This document shows positions 15,948-23,993 of a DNA stretch of 64,000 bases, piece after piece. The notes beneath the pieces are model-generated. The model was not told the origin of the DNA, did no database searches, and saw nothing but the letters and a program-made list of their open reading frames with translations. The DNA is taken from positions 32,995 to 96,994 of the forward strand of contig DHON01000092.1 in NCBI GenBank assembly GCA_002409965.1. Direction: 5' to 3'. How positions within the stretch are numbered: position 1 is the first letter of the stretch; each line of letters begins with the position of its first letter. A program made the position numbers and the translations under genes. Origin of the DNA: Firmicutes bacterium UBA5389 (GTDB lineage: Bacteria > Bacillota > DTU025).

Positions 15948-17021
15948 TCACTTCTCCTGACGCCTTGCGAGGGCTCTCGCGTAATTCCCCGCTGCTGCAC
16001 ACGTCAGGAAGAACTCCGGTTCCTCTTCGAACCCTCGGCCCATGGTGGAAAGCTCGATTCCCTGAGAGATCGCCCTTTCCACGCCCTCGCACCCCGTGGA
16101 CGACACAAGCGTGTGCGTACCTCGGCAGATGGCATCAGCCAGCCGCGCGCGGGCCGAGCCTTGAAACCCCGGGTCCATGTCGGACGCCAGCACGCACGTT
16201 ACAGAGGTGCAGCAGATATCGCGCAGTACCGTCAAGGTGTGGTGGCTCACTACCTGATGTCTCAATCTGGGATCGGCCCGGGATAGACGCGGGACTATAA
16301 TTGGCCGTCCTCCCATCCTGTTCACCGCATCCGCGATCCATCCTTGCTCCACGCCGGAGAACCCGTAGCGGGTGCCTGTTCCCACTATGCCTGGCCCCAT
16401 TGCCACAACGGCGCAGTCACACCCGGCTACAGCTGTGGCTGCAACCAGTGCCGAGTGGACATTGACGGCCTCCATATCGCCGCCGAACGCGTGACCGGTT
16501 GTTATGGCGACATCGATGAGCCCCAACTTCTTCAGCTGACGAACTGCCCGGCTCAGAGCAATCGGCAAGGCCGCCCCATCAGTCATGATATAGGCGGCCT
16601 TGCCTGCGAATCCACACAGAGTCGGCGCAAGCATGGAATGGAGCTCGCAGATGATCACGGGCATCCCGGCAAGGCCGGCGAAGGCGTCCACTGCCGCGTG
16701 ACTTGCGGTGTCTTCCTCATAGCTCCCCGTGCATGCCTGCATCGGAGTGTATCTCATCTTCATGATGTGGCCGCGAGTTCGCCCACGGCGGCTGTCGCGA
16801 CCGACCGCCCAGATCACGAAGTGGCGTCCGCCGCTTCCCAAATCCAGGTCGACGGCGGTGGTGTTCACGATCACCCAATCTCCAGGATACACAGGACCGG
16901 TCAGCGGCGGGTAGCATACAGCCGCGCATTCCGCCCCGTCATCCACGGCCACCACCAACTCCTGAATACCAGGGGCTTCCAGTGTGACCCGCGCCACCCG
17001 TGCGACTCTCGCATTGATCAC
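15948..17021 (-). CDS. DUF3866 family protein
   Basis: A 357-residue soluble protein of a conserved Firmicutes family of unknown function. Recognisable stretches are the N-terminal beta-rich part ending YPPLTGPVYPGDWVIVNTTA, then FVIWAVGR, GHIMKMRYTPMQ, and a glycine-rich second half (GPGIVGTGTRYGFSGVEQG, about 215-233). There is no signal peptide or membrane helix. It lies 78 bases after the last subunit of the 2-oxoacid oxidoreductase and 30 bases before the EndoQ-like gene, so it may be carried on either transcript. Nothing in the sequence gives a reaction. Confidence 0.8.
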   Translation of the reverse strand: MINARVARVARVTLEAPGIQELVVAVDDGAECAAVCYPPLTGPVYPGDWVIVNTTAVDLDLGSGGRHFVIWAVGRDSRRGRTRGHIMKMRYTPMQACTGSYEEDTASHAAVDAFAGLAGMPVIICELHSMLAPTLCGFAGKAAYIMTDGAALPIALSRAVRQLKKLGLIDVAITTGHAFGGDMEAVNVHSALVAATAVAGCDCAVVAMGPGIVGTGTRYGFSGVEQGWIADAVNRMGGRPIIVPRLSRADPRLRHQVVSHHTLTVLRDICCTSVTCVLASDMDPGFQGSARARLADAICRGTHTLVSSTGCEGVERAISQGIELSTMGRGFEEEPEFFLTCAAAGNYARALARRQEK

Positions 17022-17099
17022 CGCTCCTCACCCCTCCTCCGAGTATTGTGCCCCGGAAGGAGCAGCGACAGCATGACCAATGTGGCGCAACGCGCGAAT

Positions 17100-17639
17100 C
17101 TATGCTTCTACCAGCTGCGCTCCTCGATTGATGGCCTCGATGTTGAGCGGTATCAGGTTATGCCTTCGCGCAGGCAAGACCTCCTTCAGACATTCGGCGA
17201 CCGATTCAGAGGCGACCACATGTGTGGCCGCCAGATACGCGCCGAGAACGCACATGTTGGCTACTCTATCCGACCCGAGTTCCCGGGCTATGTCGACGGC
17301 AGGGACCGCGATGACCCTAATGTCGCTTCGCTCGGGTTTTCGGTCGATGAGCGAGCTATTGTAGATGAGCAATCCGCCCGGCCTCAGCATCGGCTCGAAC
17401 CGGTCCATCGACGGCCTGTTCATCACGATGGCCGTCGTGGGCTCAGTGACAATGGGCGATCCTATCGGCTCAGCCGATATCACGACCGAGCAGTTGGCCG
17501 TGCCCCCTCGCATTTCGGGCCCGTAGGCAGGTATCCACGAGACGTTCTTGCCCTCATGCATGCCTGCGTAGGACAGGAGTTGTCCTATAACCATTACTCC
17601 CTGACCGCCAAACCCTGCGATGGTCAGTTCCTCAGCCAT
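17100..17639 (-). CDS. 2-oxoacid:ferredoxin oxidoreductase, gamma subunit
   Basis: A 179-residue gamma subunit of a four-subunit 2-oxoacid:ferredoxin oxidoreductase (Kor/Vor type). The opening LTIAGFGGQGVMVIGQLLSYAG and the following WIPAYGPEMRGGTANCSVV are the family signature. It overlaps the beta-subunit gene by eight bases. With the alpha, beta and ferredoxin subunits it would oxidise 2-oxoisovalerate-like acids to acyl-CoA and CO2, reducing ferredoxin. The Vor rather than Kor assignment rests on the neighbouring butyrate kinase, phosphotransbutyrylase and liv genes. Confidence 0.9.
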   Translation of the reverse strand: MAEELTIAGFGGQGVMVIGQLLSYAGMHEGKNVSWIPAYGPEMRGGTANCSVVISAEPIGSPIVTEPTTAIVMNRPSMDRFEPMLRPGGLLIYNSSLIDRKPERSDIRVIAVPAVDIARELGSDRVANMCVLGAYLAATHVVASESVAECLKEVLPARRHNLIPLNIEAINRGAQLVEA

Positions 17640-18387
17640 TGCTAGCGCCTCCTTCCGGAGTGCGGAACTCGCCCAATGGATAGTAGGGTATCATGTTCTC
17701 CTCGAGCCATGTCATGGCTTCAATGGGAGCCATGCCCCAGTTGGTCGGGCAAGTGGAAAGGCATTCCACAAGCGAAAACCCCGCCCCCGCCAGCTGCGTG
17801 TCGAAGGCTTTTCGTATGGCCCGTTTCGCCCGCGCGACGTGCGCCGGCGATGACAGGGCCACGCGCGCAACGTAGGCAGCTCCGGGGATCGTCGACAGCA
17901 TCTCGGCAATGCGGATGGGACTTCCAGCGTGCTCCAGCTTACGGCCTGCAGGAGACGTGGTGGTCTTCTGACCCACGAGCGTTGTGGGGGCCATCTGCCC
18001 TCCGGTCATACCGTAGATTGCATTGTTTATGAATATGACAGTGATGCGCTCTCCCCTCATGGCAGCGTGGACGATTTCAGCCGCGCCGATGGAGGCTAGG
18101 TCGCCATCGCCCTGGTAGGCGAAGACTACGGCGTCAGGCAGAGCGCGCCGTATGCCGGTGGCGACTGCGGGCGCCCTGCCGTGGGAGGCCTGTTGGAAGT
18201 CGCAGTCGAAGTAATCGTAGGCAAACACCGCGCACCCGACCGGGGCTACGCCCACGGTGCGGTCGCGCACGCCGAGTTCGTCGATGGCCTCTGCTACCAA
18301 TTTGTGGGCAATTCCATGAGTGCAACCCGGGCAGTAGTGCGTTGCCCGCGGTTGCAGCGCTTTGGGAACAGCGTATACTTGCTTCAT
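17632..18387 (-). CDS. 2-oxoacid:ferredoxin oxidoreductase, TPP-binding beta subunit
   Basis: A 251-residue thiamine-diphosphate-binding subunit. Cysteines of HYCPGCTHGI (about 17-26) and the TPP motif beginning QGDGDLASIG (about 91) and ending INNAIYGMTGGQ (about 121-132) are intact. The substrate loop ALSSPAHVARA and the C-terminal ECLSTCPTNWG are typical of the VorA/KorB branch. The start overlaps the alpha-subunit stop in an ATGA. It provides the decarboxylating site of the complex. Confidence 0.93.
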   Translation of the reverse strand: MKQVYAVPKALQPRATHYCPGCTHGIAHKLVAEAIDELGVRDRTVGVAPVGCAVFAYDYFDCDFQQASHGRAPAVATGIRRALPDAVVFAYQGDGDLASIGAAEIVHAAMRGERITVIFINNAIYGMTGGQMAPTTLVGQKTTTSPAGRKLEHAGSPIRIAEMLSTIPGAAYVARVALSSPAHVARAKRAIRKAFDTQLAGAGFSLVECLSTCPTNWGMAPIEAMTWLEENMIPYYPLGEFRTPEGGASNG

Positions 18388-19454
18388 TTTCCCACCTCCG
18401 CCTTGGCGATCTTGCGCGCCTCTTCAACTATCGCCGCCGCCGTGGGCACGATCCCGCCCGGAGTGCCGTAGAAATGCACGGGTGCAGCCCCCAACGCGCC
18501 TAGCTTGACGTCTTCGACCATCTGGCCCATGCTCATCTCCACTGCGAGGAATGCCCGGGCAGTGCGAGCCACATCGGCTATGACCTGGTATGGGAAGGGC
18601 GACACCGTAATCGGCCGCACCAAGCCAACGCGGAGGCCCTCCGAGCGCGCTCTGTCCATCGCCGACCTGCACACTCTTGCGGAAGTTCCGTAAGCAACCA
18701 ACACGATGTCGGCGTCTTCAGTGTTGACAGTTTCGCATCTCACCTCGTCAACCTGCGCCTGTTTGAACTTGGCCTGCAGTTTGTGGTTGTGACGGAGGAG
18801 GTCGTCAGGCTTGATGTAGATGGAGTTGATCAGCCTGGTGGCCCTTCCATCGCGCGCCCCGTTGGTAGCCCAGTCGGGAGTCGGAAGATCGCGCGGCGCG
18901 GGATCGGGAAACACCACCGGCTCCATCATCTGGCCCAAAACCCCATCTCCCAGCATCATGACGGGCATCCGGTACTTCTCGGCCACGTCGAAGGCATGCA
19001 TTGTGAGGTCCACCATCTCCTGTACCGAGGCAGGCGCGAATACAATGCAGTGGTAGTCGCCGTGTCCGCCGCCTTTGACGGCCTGGAAGTAATCGCTCTG
19101 GGCGGGCTGAATTCCGCCGAGCCCGGGTCCTCCACGCACCATGTTTACGATGAGGCACGGAAGCTCGGCGCCGGCGATGTACGATATCCCTTCCTGCTTG
19201 AGGCTGATTCCCGGGCTCGAAGACGAAGTCATCACGCGGACTCCGGCGCCGGCGGCGCCGTATACCATGTTGATGGCTGCGACTTCGCTCTCGGCCTGCA
19301 AGAACACCCCGCCCACCTCAGGAAGCCTTCGCGACATGTACTCCGGGATCTCGTTCTGCGGCGTGATCGGATACCCGAAGAAGAAACGGCATCCGGCCCT
19401 GACAGCGGCCTCTGCAACGGCTTCGTTGCCCTTGAATAGTTTGCGTTCTGCCAT
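18384..19454 (-). CDS. vorB: 2-oxoacid:ferredoxin oxidoreductase, alpha subunit (VorB-like)
   Basis: A 356-residue alpha subunit, closest in pattern to 3-methyl-2-oxobutanoate dehydrogenase subunit VorB. Features: LFKGNEAVAEAAVRAGCRFF at the start, GYPITPQNEIPEYM (about 28-41), the EXE-like ESEVAAINMVYGAAGAG (about 55-71), TSSSSPGISLKQEG (about 77-90), and a transketolase C-like end (VRPITVSPFPYQ). It follows the ferredoxin subunit by 14 bases. Its product acts in the cytoplasm on branched-chain 2-oxoacids, an inference from family and operon. Confidence 0.9.
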   Translation of the reverse strand: MAERKLFKGNEAVAEAAVRAGCRFFFGYPITPQNEIPEYMSRRLPEVGGVFLQAESEVAAINMVYGAAGAGVRVMTSSSSPGISLKQEGISYIAGAELPCLIVNMVRGGPGLGGIQPAQSDYFQAVKGGGHGDYHCIVFAPASVQEMVDLTMHAFDVAEKYRMPVMMLGDGVLGQMMEPVVFPDPAPRDLPTPDWATNGARDGRATRLINSIYIKPDDLLRHNHKLQAKFKQAQVDEVRCETVNTEDADIVLVAYGTSARVCRSAMDRARSEGLRVGLVRPITVSPFPYQVIADVARTARAFLAVEMSMGQMVEDVKLGALGAAPVHFYGTPGGIVPTAAAIVEEARKIAKAEVGK

Positions 19455-19468
19455 GCGTACTGCCCTCC

Positions 19469-19675
19469 TCAGGGTTTAAATACTTCGATGACTGCATCTG
19501 GGCACATCCTGCCGCACGTCCCGCAGGAGATGCAATCGCCCTCGTTGGCGAGATAGGCTGGATGGTACCCCTTGGCGTTGATCCTATCGGCCATCTGGAT
19601 CACCTTCTTGGGGCAGAAGTGCACGCATACACCGCAACCTTTGCACTTTGCCTCATCAAAAACCACTTTGCTCAT
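19469..19675 (-). CDS. Ferredoxin-type delta subunit of the 2-oxoacid oxidoreductase (2x 4Fe-4S)
   Basis: A 68-residue dicluster ferredoxin. Two CxxCxxC...CP motifs are visible: CKGCGVCVHFCP (about 10-21) and CISCGTCGRMCP (about 48-59), enough for two 4Fe-4S clusters. ATG at 19675 is chosen over an upstream extension because AGGAGGAGG stands about 13 bases before it and the family begins with a short MSKV. It is the electron-transfer subunit of the alpha/beta/gamma complex encoded directly downstream. Confidence 0.92.
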   Translation of the reverse strand: MSKVVFDEAKCKGCGVCVHFCPKKVIQMADRINAKGYHPAYLANEGDCISCGTCGRMCPDAVIEVFKP

Positions 19676-19736
19676 GAATGACCGGCCGCCTCCTCCTACT
19701 GCGTTTTTCTGCATACGACTCGAGGGTGGCTTCACG

Positions 19737-20807
19737 TTACGATATTCTCTTGACTTGCTCGACGCCGGCCAATGCACGGAGGGCCGCTCTGGCCAAGGCC
19801 AGCATCTCCTCCTCGCCCGGGTACACCATCACCCTGGCGATGAACTTGACCCGGGCAGTAATCCACTCCACCAGCATCTTGGAGTTCGCAGCGCCTCCAG
19901 TGACGACGATGGCATCGACTTCGCCCGACATGGCGCACGCAACTCGGCCTATCTCCTTGGCCACCTGGTAAGCCATTCCCTCGTAGCACAGCTTGGCTTG
20001 GCTATCGCCTTCCGCGATGCGTTTCTCAACGTCCAGCAGCGAGTTGGTGCCCAGATAGGCTACTAGCCCACCCTGCCCGGTGATCTTCCTTCGCATTTCG
20101 CGTTCGGTGTAGTCGCCGCTGAAACAGAGCCTGATCACACCGGTGTTGGGCAGGGTCCCTGAGCGCTCGGGCGAATACGGGCCTTCCCCGTCGAGGGCAT
20201 TGCTCACCTCCGCCACTCGGCCCTTCCGGTGCCCGCCCACGCTGATCCCGCCCCCGAGGTGTACAACAATGAGGTTACAGTCATGATACTCGCGCCCCAG
20301 CGCGCTTGCGGCTTGCCGAGCCACGGCTTTCTGGTTGAGCGCGTGAAAAACGCTCCTTCGCTCAATCTCGGGCAGGCCTGTGTAGCGGGCAACGTCGTCC
20401 AGCTCATCGGTGGTGACTGGATCCGCGATATAAGCGGGGATTCTGGCGGCCCTGGCGATGTCGCGCGCTATGAGGCCGCCTAAGCTGGACGCATGGTTCC
20501 ATCCATGCTCGTACAGCGCCTCGACTATCGCATCGTCGACTTCGTAGACACCGCCTTCTACAGGAGGCAGAACCCCGCCGCGTCCTATTACCGCGGAGAG
20601 CTGATTCATGGCGAAACCGGCTCTGGCCAAAAACTCGACTACTGCCTCCTTCCTCATATCGAATTGGTCGAATATTCGTGAAAATGCCGCGATTGCTGCA
20701 GCATCGTGCCTCAGTGTCTCAGAGGCCGCAACCTGCTCGCCCTGGAAAACGGCGACTTTCGTGGACGTAGAGCCGGGATTGATCACAAGCAGCCTTGGGT
20801 CGCGCAC
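19737..20807 (-). CDS. buk: Butyrate (branched-chain acid) kinase, copy 1
   Basis: An acetokinase-family enzyme of 356 residues that transfers phosphate from an acyl-phosphate to ADP. The motifs LLVINPGSTSTKVAVF, HLGGGISVGGH (about 185-195) and VTGGAANSKM (about 300-309) are intact, as is EGPYSPERSG. The GTG start follows ptb by 15 bases. It comes directly before the Vor operon subunits, so it probably acts on isobutyryl-, isovaleryl- or 2-methylbutyryl-phosphate. A second kinase precedes ptb. Confidence 0.93.
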   Translation of the reverse strand: MRDPRLLVINPGSTSTKVAVFQGEQVAASETLRHDAAAIAAFSRIFDQFDMRKEAVVEFLARAGFAMNQLSAVIGRGGVLPPVEGGVYEVDDAIVEALYEHGWNHASSLGGLIARDIARAARIPAYIADPVTTDELDDVARYTGLPEIERRSVFHALNQKAVARQAASALGREYHDCNLIVVHLGGGISVGGHRKGRVAEVSNALDGEGPYSPERSGTLPNTGVIRLCFSGDYTEREMRRKITGQGGLVAYLGTNSLLDVEKRIAEGDSQAKLCYEGMAYQVAKEIGRVACAMSGEVDAIVVTGGAANSKMLVEWITARVKFIARVMVYPGEEEMLALARAALRALAGVEQVKRIS

Positions 20808-20822
20808 ATGAGCCGCCTCCCC

Positions 20823-21722
20823 TCACTCCGATGTCACTATGGCGCAGGCCAGCGAGAGCAGCCTAGCTCTGGGAGAGTCTGATCTAGATGTAAGGACGAT
20901 CGGCGCCCGGGCCCCTGCCACCAGTGCCGCGGCTTCGATGTCGCCGAAGTAAACCATGGTTTTGTAGATAGCGTTGCCTGCAGCGATGTCGGGCGCAAGA
21001 ATGATATCAGCCTTGCCGGCTACGGGCCCTCCTACTCCTTTGTGCTTCGCGGACTCCGCCGACACCGCGTTATCGAGGCCAAGCGGACCATCGATGATGC
21101 ACCCTTTGATCTGCCCCCTGTCGCCCATCTTGGCCAAGGCCGCCGCTTCGATGGTCTCAGGCATCGCCGGGTTTACCACCTCGACCGCGGCTACGCACGC
21201 CACTTTGGGCGTCGCATTTCCCAGCTTGTGCGCCACACCAACCGCGTTGCCAATGATCTGCGCCTTTTCCTCCAACGTGGGAGCGACTACCATGGCTCCG
21301 TCAGTCAGGTAGAAGAACCTATCGTACCGGGGAGACTTGAACACCGCCACATGGCTCAAGAGCTTGCCGGTGCGCAGGCCCACCTCCCGGTCGAGCACAG
21401 CCTTGAGGAACCCGGATGTGGGTATGAGACCCTTCATCAGTATGCCTGCCTTGCCCGAACTCACCAGGCTGACGGCGAGCCGCGCCGCGTTCGGAGCATC
21501 CGGCTCGTCCAGAATGTCCACTCTGGAGACATCAAGGCCCACATCGGAAGCCACATCCGCTATCCGACGGGCATCGCCCACCAGTGCGAAATCGCCCATT
21601 CCAACGTCGATCGCCATCTTGACTGCTTCGAGTACCTCGCGGTCTTGCGCCGCCGCTACGGCTACCCGCGCCGACTTGTGTCCCTTGGCGCACGCCACAA
21701 CTTGATCGAAGGTTGTCAGCAT
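20823..21722 (-). CDS. ptb: Phosphate butyryltransferase
   Basis: A 299-residue PTA/PTB-family enzyme converting acyl-CoA and phosphate to acyl-phosphate and CoA. Visible are the early VAVAAAQDREVLEAVKMA, KGLIPTSGFLKAVLD (about 98-112), and VAGKADIILAPDIAAGNAIYK-like C-terminal active-site region with PDIAAGN (about 244-250). It lies between two butyrate kinase genes. With Vor upstream in the pathway it would turn branched-chain acyl-CoA into acyl-phosphate for ATP formation. Confidence 0.94.
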   Translation of the reverse strand: MLTTFDQVVACAKGHKSARVAVAAAQDREVLEAVKMAIDVGMGDFALVGDARRIADVASDVGLDVSRVDILDEPDAPNAARLAVSLVSSGKAGILMKGLIPTSGFLKAVLDREVGLRTGKLLSHVAVFKSPRYDRFFYLTDGAMVVAPTLEEKAQIIGNAVGVAHKLGNATPKVACVAAVEVVNPAMPETIEAAALAKMGDRGQIKGCIIDGPLGLDNAVSAESAKHKGVGGPVAGKADIILAPDIAAGNAIYKTMVYFGDIEAAALVAGARAPIVLTSRSDSPRARLLSLACAIVTSE

Positions 21723-21763
21723 CGTATTCGCCTCCTTGGATGTGAGTAGTACAACCTCATGTG

Positions 21764-22879
21764 CTACTGCATCGGTCGAGCGCCGTATTGGCCCGCCTGT
21801 TCCTGGCCTTCGAGTACCAGCATGGCGCTGACGGCCAGGGCCTCCATCTCATTCTCTCCGGGAAACACCATGATCGGCGCGATGAACTCGCAGCGGCGAG
21901 TCACATCGTCAACGAGTCGTCTCCAGGCGGCCAGCCCGCCGGTGAGCGCAACGGCGTCGACCTCTCCTGAAAGCACCGTGGCCATTGCTCCAATTTCTTT
22001 GGCGATCTGATACGCCATGGCCTGCGCGACCTCGAGAGCGTGCGCGTCGCCCTCCTGGATCATCCTCTCGACGTCTTGAGCATCGGTGGTACCTAAGTGG
22101 CCGCAAAGCCCCGCTTTGCGTGTAATCTTGCTGATCAGCTCGGCCTGCGTATACCGGCCGGAGTAGCAGAGCGACACCAGATCCGCCATGGGCAAGCTGC
22201 CGGCGCGTTCCGGCGAGAAAGGCCCTTCATCGTCGGCACCGTTCGCGTCAACCATCAATCCGGCCTTGACGGGGCATATCGATATTCCGCTGCCCAGATG
22301 AGCCACGATCACGTTGACATCGCCCAGAGCGCGTCCGAGCTCGCTCGCGGCTTTGCGGGCAGTGCTTCGGATCGACAGCGCATGCAACCGCGACTGGCGC
22401 GGCGCCTCCGGAAGGCCCGAAAGTCTGGCAAGGGGTTCGAACTCGTCGACAGTGATGGGGTCTGCGAAATACGATGGGATTCCCAGAGGCTGGGCGATGG
22501 CGTAGGCTATGGGAGGGGACAGGTTCGCGGCGTGCTCAGTGGCTGGTCTGCAGCGCAAGTCGTCGAGCATATCCTGGCTGATCATATACGTTCCGCCGCG
22601 CATTGCGCTGGGTGCGCCGCCCCGGGATACTACTGCGTCGAGTGTTCGCGGGTCGCAATTGCCGGCCTCGAGGCTGGCCAGGACGGCCTTTCGCCTGTAC
22701 TCCAGCTGATCCCAGATCCCTGCGAAGTCGGCGAGCTCGTTAACGGGATGTCGAATGCTTTCGGAGTAGACCGGCTCGCGGCCCTGGAAGATGGCGATTT
22801 TGGTGGAGGTGGAGCCTGTGTTGACGACAAGTACCTTACGCTCGGGTTGCTTAGTGCCTAACGCTCTCACAGAACACAA
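21764..22879 (-). CDS. buk: Butyrate (branched-chain acid) kinase, copy 2
   Basis: A second butyrate-kinase-family protein, 371 residues, opening VLVVNTGSTSTKIAIF and carrying AHLGSGISICP and PFSPERAGSLP. It differs from copy 1 at several family positions (HLGSG instead of HLGGG; LTGGLAAWRRL instead of VTGGAANSKM), so substrate choice may differ. TTG at 22879 is used; GTG at 22870 is possible. It is the first gene of the apparent Buk-Ptb-Buk-Vor operon and has a palindrome in its upstream region. The C-terminus is longer (EQAGQYGARPMQ). Confidence 0.9.
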   Translation of the reverse strand: MCSVRALGTKQPERKVLVVNTGSTSTKIAIFQGREPVYSESIRHPVNELADFAGIWDQLEYRRKAVLASLEAGNCDPRTLDAVVSRGGAPSAMRGGTYMISQDMLDDLRCRPATEHAANLSPPIAYAIAQPLGIPSYFADPITVDEFEPLARLSGLPEAPRQSRLHALSIRSTARKAASELGRALGDVNVIVAHLGSGISICPVKAGLMVDANGADDEGPFSPERAGSLPMADLVSLCYSGRYTQAELISKITRKAGLCGHLGTTDAQDVERMIQEGDAHALEVAQAMAYQIAKEIGAMATVLSGEVDAVALTGGLAAWRRLVDDVTRRCEFIAPIMVFPGENEMEALAVSAMLVLEGQEQAGQYGARPMQ

Positions 22880-22901
22880 CCGCCTTCCCGTATGGTTAAG
22901 C

Positions 22902-22919
22902 TATGCACATTATTGCATA
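22902..22919 (-). promoter_or_regulatory. Palindrome upstream of the Buk-Ptb-Buk-Vor operon
   Basis: A perfect inverted repeat TATGCA-N6-TGCATA lies 23-40 bases before the buk start, in an AT-rich patch with a possible -10 (AATAAT) inside it. The spacing and symmetry suit a dimeric repressor or activator site. It does not resemble the CodY box. No strong -35 is visible, so activator dependence is possible. Confidence 0.45.
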
Positions 22920-22990
22920 TTCGACTTTAAAACGCTAATCCCTCCTGGAATCGCATGTCCCTTCCGCGCCCCAGCACCATCCTTGACGAG

Positions 22991-23027
22991 CGTAGATGGC
23001 TCGTGAGCGGGGTACGAGCCATCTACG
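22991..23027 (-). terminator. 14-bp perfect hairpin downstream of panB
   Basis: Arms 22991-23004 and 23014-23027 are perfect complements with a 9-base loop. It lies about 90 bases after the panB stop and before the next operon. There is no U-run after it on the minus strand, so it could be a Rho-linked or processed 3' end rather than a textbook intrinsic terminator. A smaller hairpin (23061-23067 with 23076-23082) stands between it and panB. Confidence 0.5.
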
Positions 23028-23116
23028 GAAGCTTGCGCACCGGCACCTTGAAGGTTCTACGCACACAGGGATTCGTGTGTGCAACCCAATACCTCCACTT
23101 GTCATGACAGCGTGAG

Positions 23117-23980
23117 CTACTTGGTCTTCTCGAAATGCTCCAGAATCTCGCGCTCTGCGTCCTCACTCACATGGTAGCTGTAGTTCTCGTCTGGGAACAC
23201 TCCAGTCTTTACCTCTGTGTCGTATTGGGCAAGAGCATCGACTACATCTTTGCCCATCTGAGCATACTGCTTGACGAACTTAGGCACGAAACGATCGAAC
23301 AGGCCCAAGAGGTCGTGCATTACCAGAACCTGAGCGTCGCAATAGGGGCCGGCCCCTATTCCCATGGTCGGAATGGTGAGCCGTTCGGTGATCACCCGAG
23401 CCACCGGGTTCGGCATGGCTTCAAGCACCACACAGAAGGCTCCTGCTTCCTGGAGAGCCAGAGCGTCGTCAAGTAGCTTCTGGGCCGCGGAGAAGTCCTT
23501 TCCTTGAACCTTGAAGCCGCCCAACTGCGAGCTGCTCTGAGGGGTCAAGCCTATGTGTCCCATAACTGGAATGCCGGCCTTGACAATGGCGGCTACCGTA
23601 TCCGCCACCCTTACGCCGCCCTCCAGTTTCACGCAATCCACTTCAGCTTCCTTCATGAGCCTGCCGGCGTTCTCTATGGCCTTCTCGCGGCTCACCTCGT
23701 AAGACATGAAAGGCATGTCTCCCACGATAAACGTGTTGGGCGCCCCCTTGACCACCGCTCTGGAGAACAGGATCTGCGTGTCCAAATCGATGGGAACAGT
23801 GCTCTTGTGTCCCAGCATCACCATTGCCGCCGAATCGCCGACCAGGATCATCTCGATGTCGGTCTTGTCCACCTGCGTAGCCTGGGCATAATCATAGGCA
23901 GTAACCATTGTGAACTTTTTGCCGTCTCGTTTCATCTTCAGGAACTGCGGGATTGAAGTCTTCTTCTTCGTTTCTGCCAT
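23117..23980 (-). CDS. panB: 3-methyl-2-oxobutanoate hydroxymethyltransferase
   Basis: Makes 2-dehydropantoate from 2-oxoisovalerate and 5,10-methylenetetrahydrofolate, 287 residues. The magnesium and substrate motifs include MVTAYDYAQA (about 20-29), LVGDSAAMVMLGH (about 46-58), PVMGHIGLTPQS (about 137-148) and IPTMGIGAGPYCDAQVLVMHD (about 199-219). SD GGGGGG stands eight bases before the ATG. It is paired with panE 13 bases upstream; panC and panD are not in the window. It shares 2-oxoisovalerate with the Vor complex encoded next. Confidence 0.96.
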   Translation of the reverse strand: MAETKKKTSIPQFLKMKRDGKKFTMVTAYDYAQATQVDKTDIEMILVGDSAAMVMLGHKSTVPIDLDTQILFSRAVVKGAPNTFIVGDMPFMSYEVSREKAIENAGRLMKEAEVDCVKLEGGVRVADTVAAIVKAGIPVMGHIGLTPQSSSQLGGFKVQGKDFSAAQKLLDDALALQEAGAFCVVLEAMPNPVARVITERLTIPTMGIGAGPYCDAQVLVMHDLLGLFDRFVPKFVKQYAQMGKDVVDALAQYDTEVKTGVFPDENYSYHVSEDAEREILEHFEKTK

Positions 23981-23993
23981 CTCTGTTACCCCC

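Noticed and set aside
16344..17645. 433-codon plus-strand open frame
   Set aside because: Lies opposite DUF3866 and the gamma-subunit gene; composition is that of a high-GC antisense frame, no SD, no recognisable domain.
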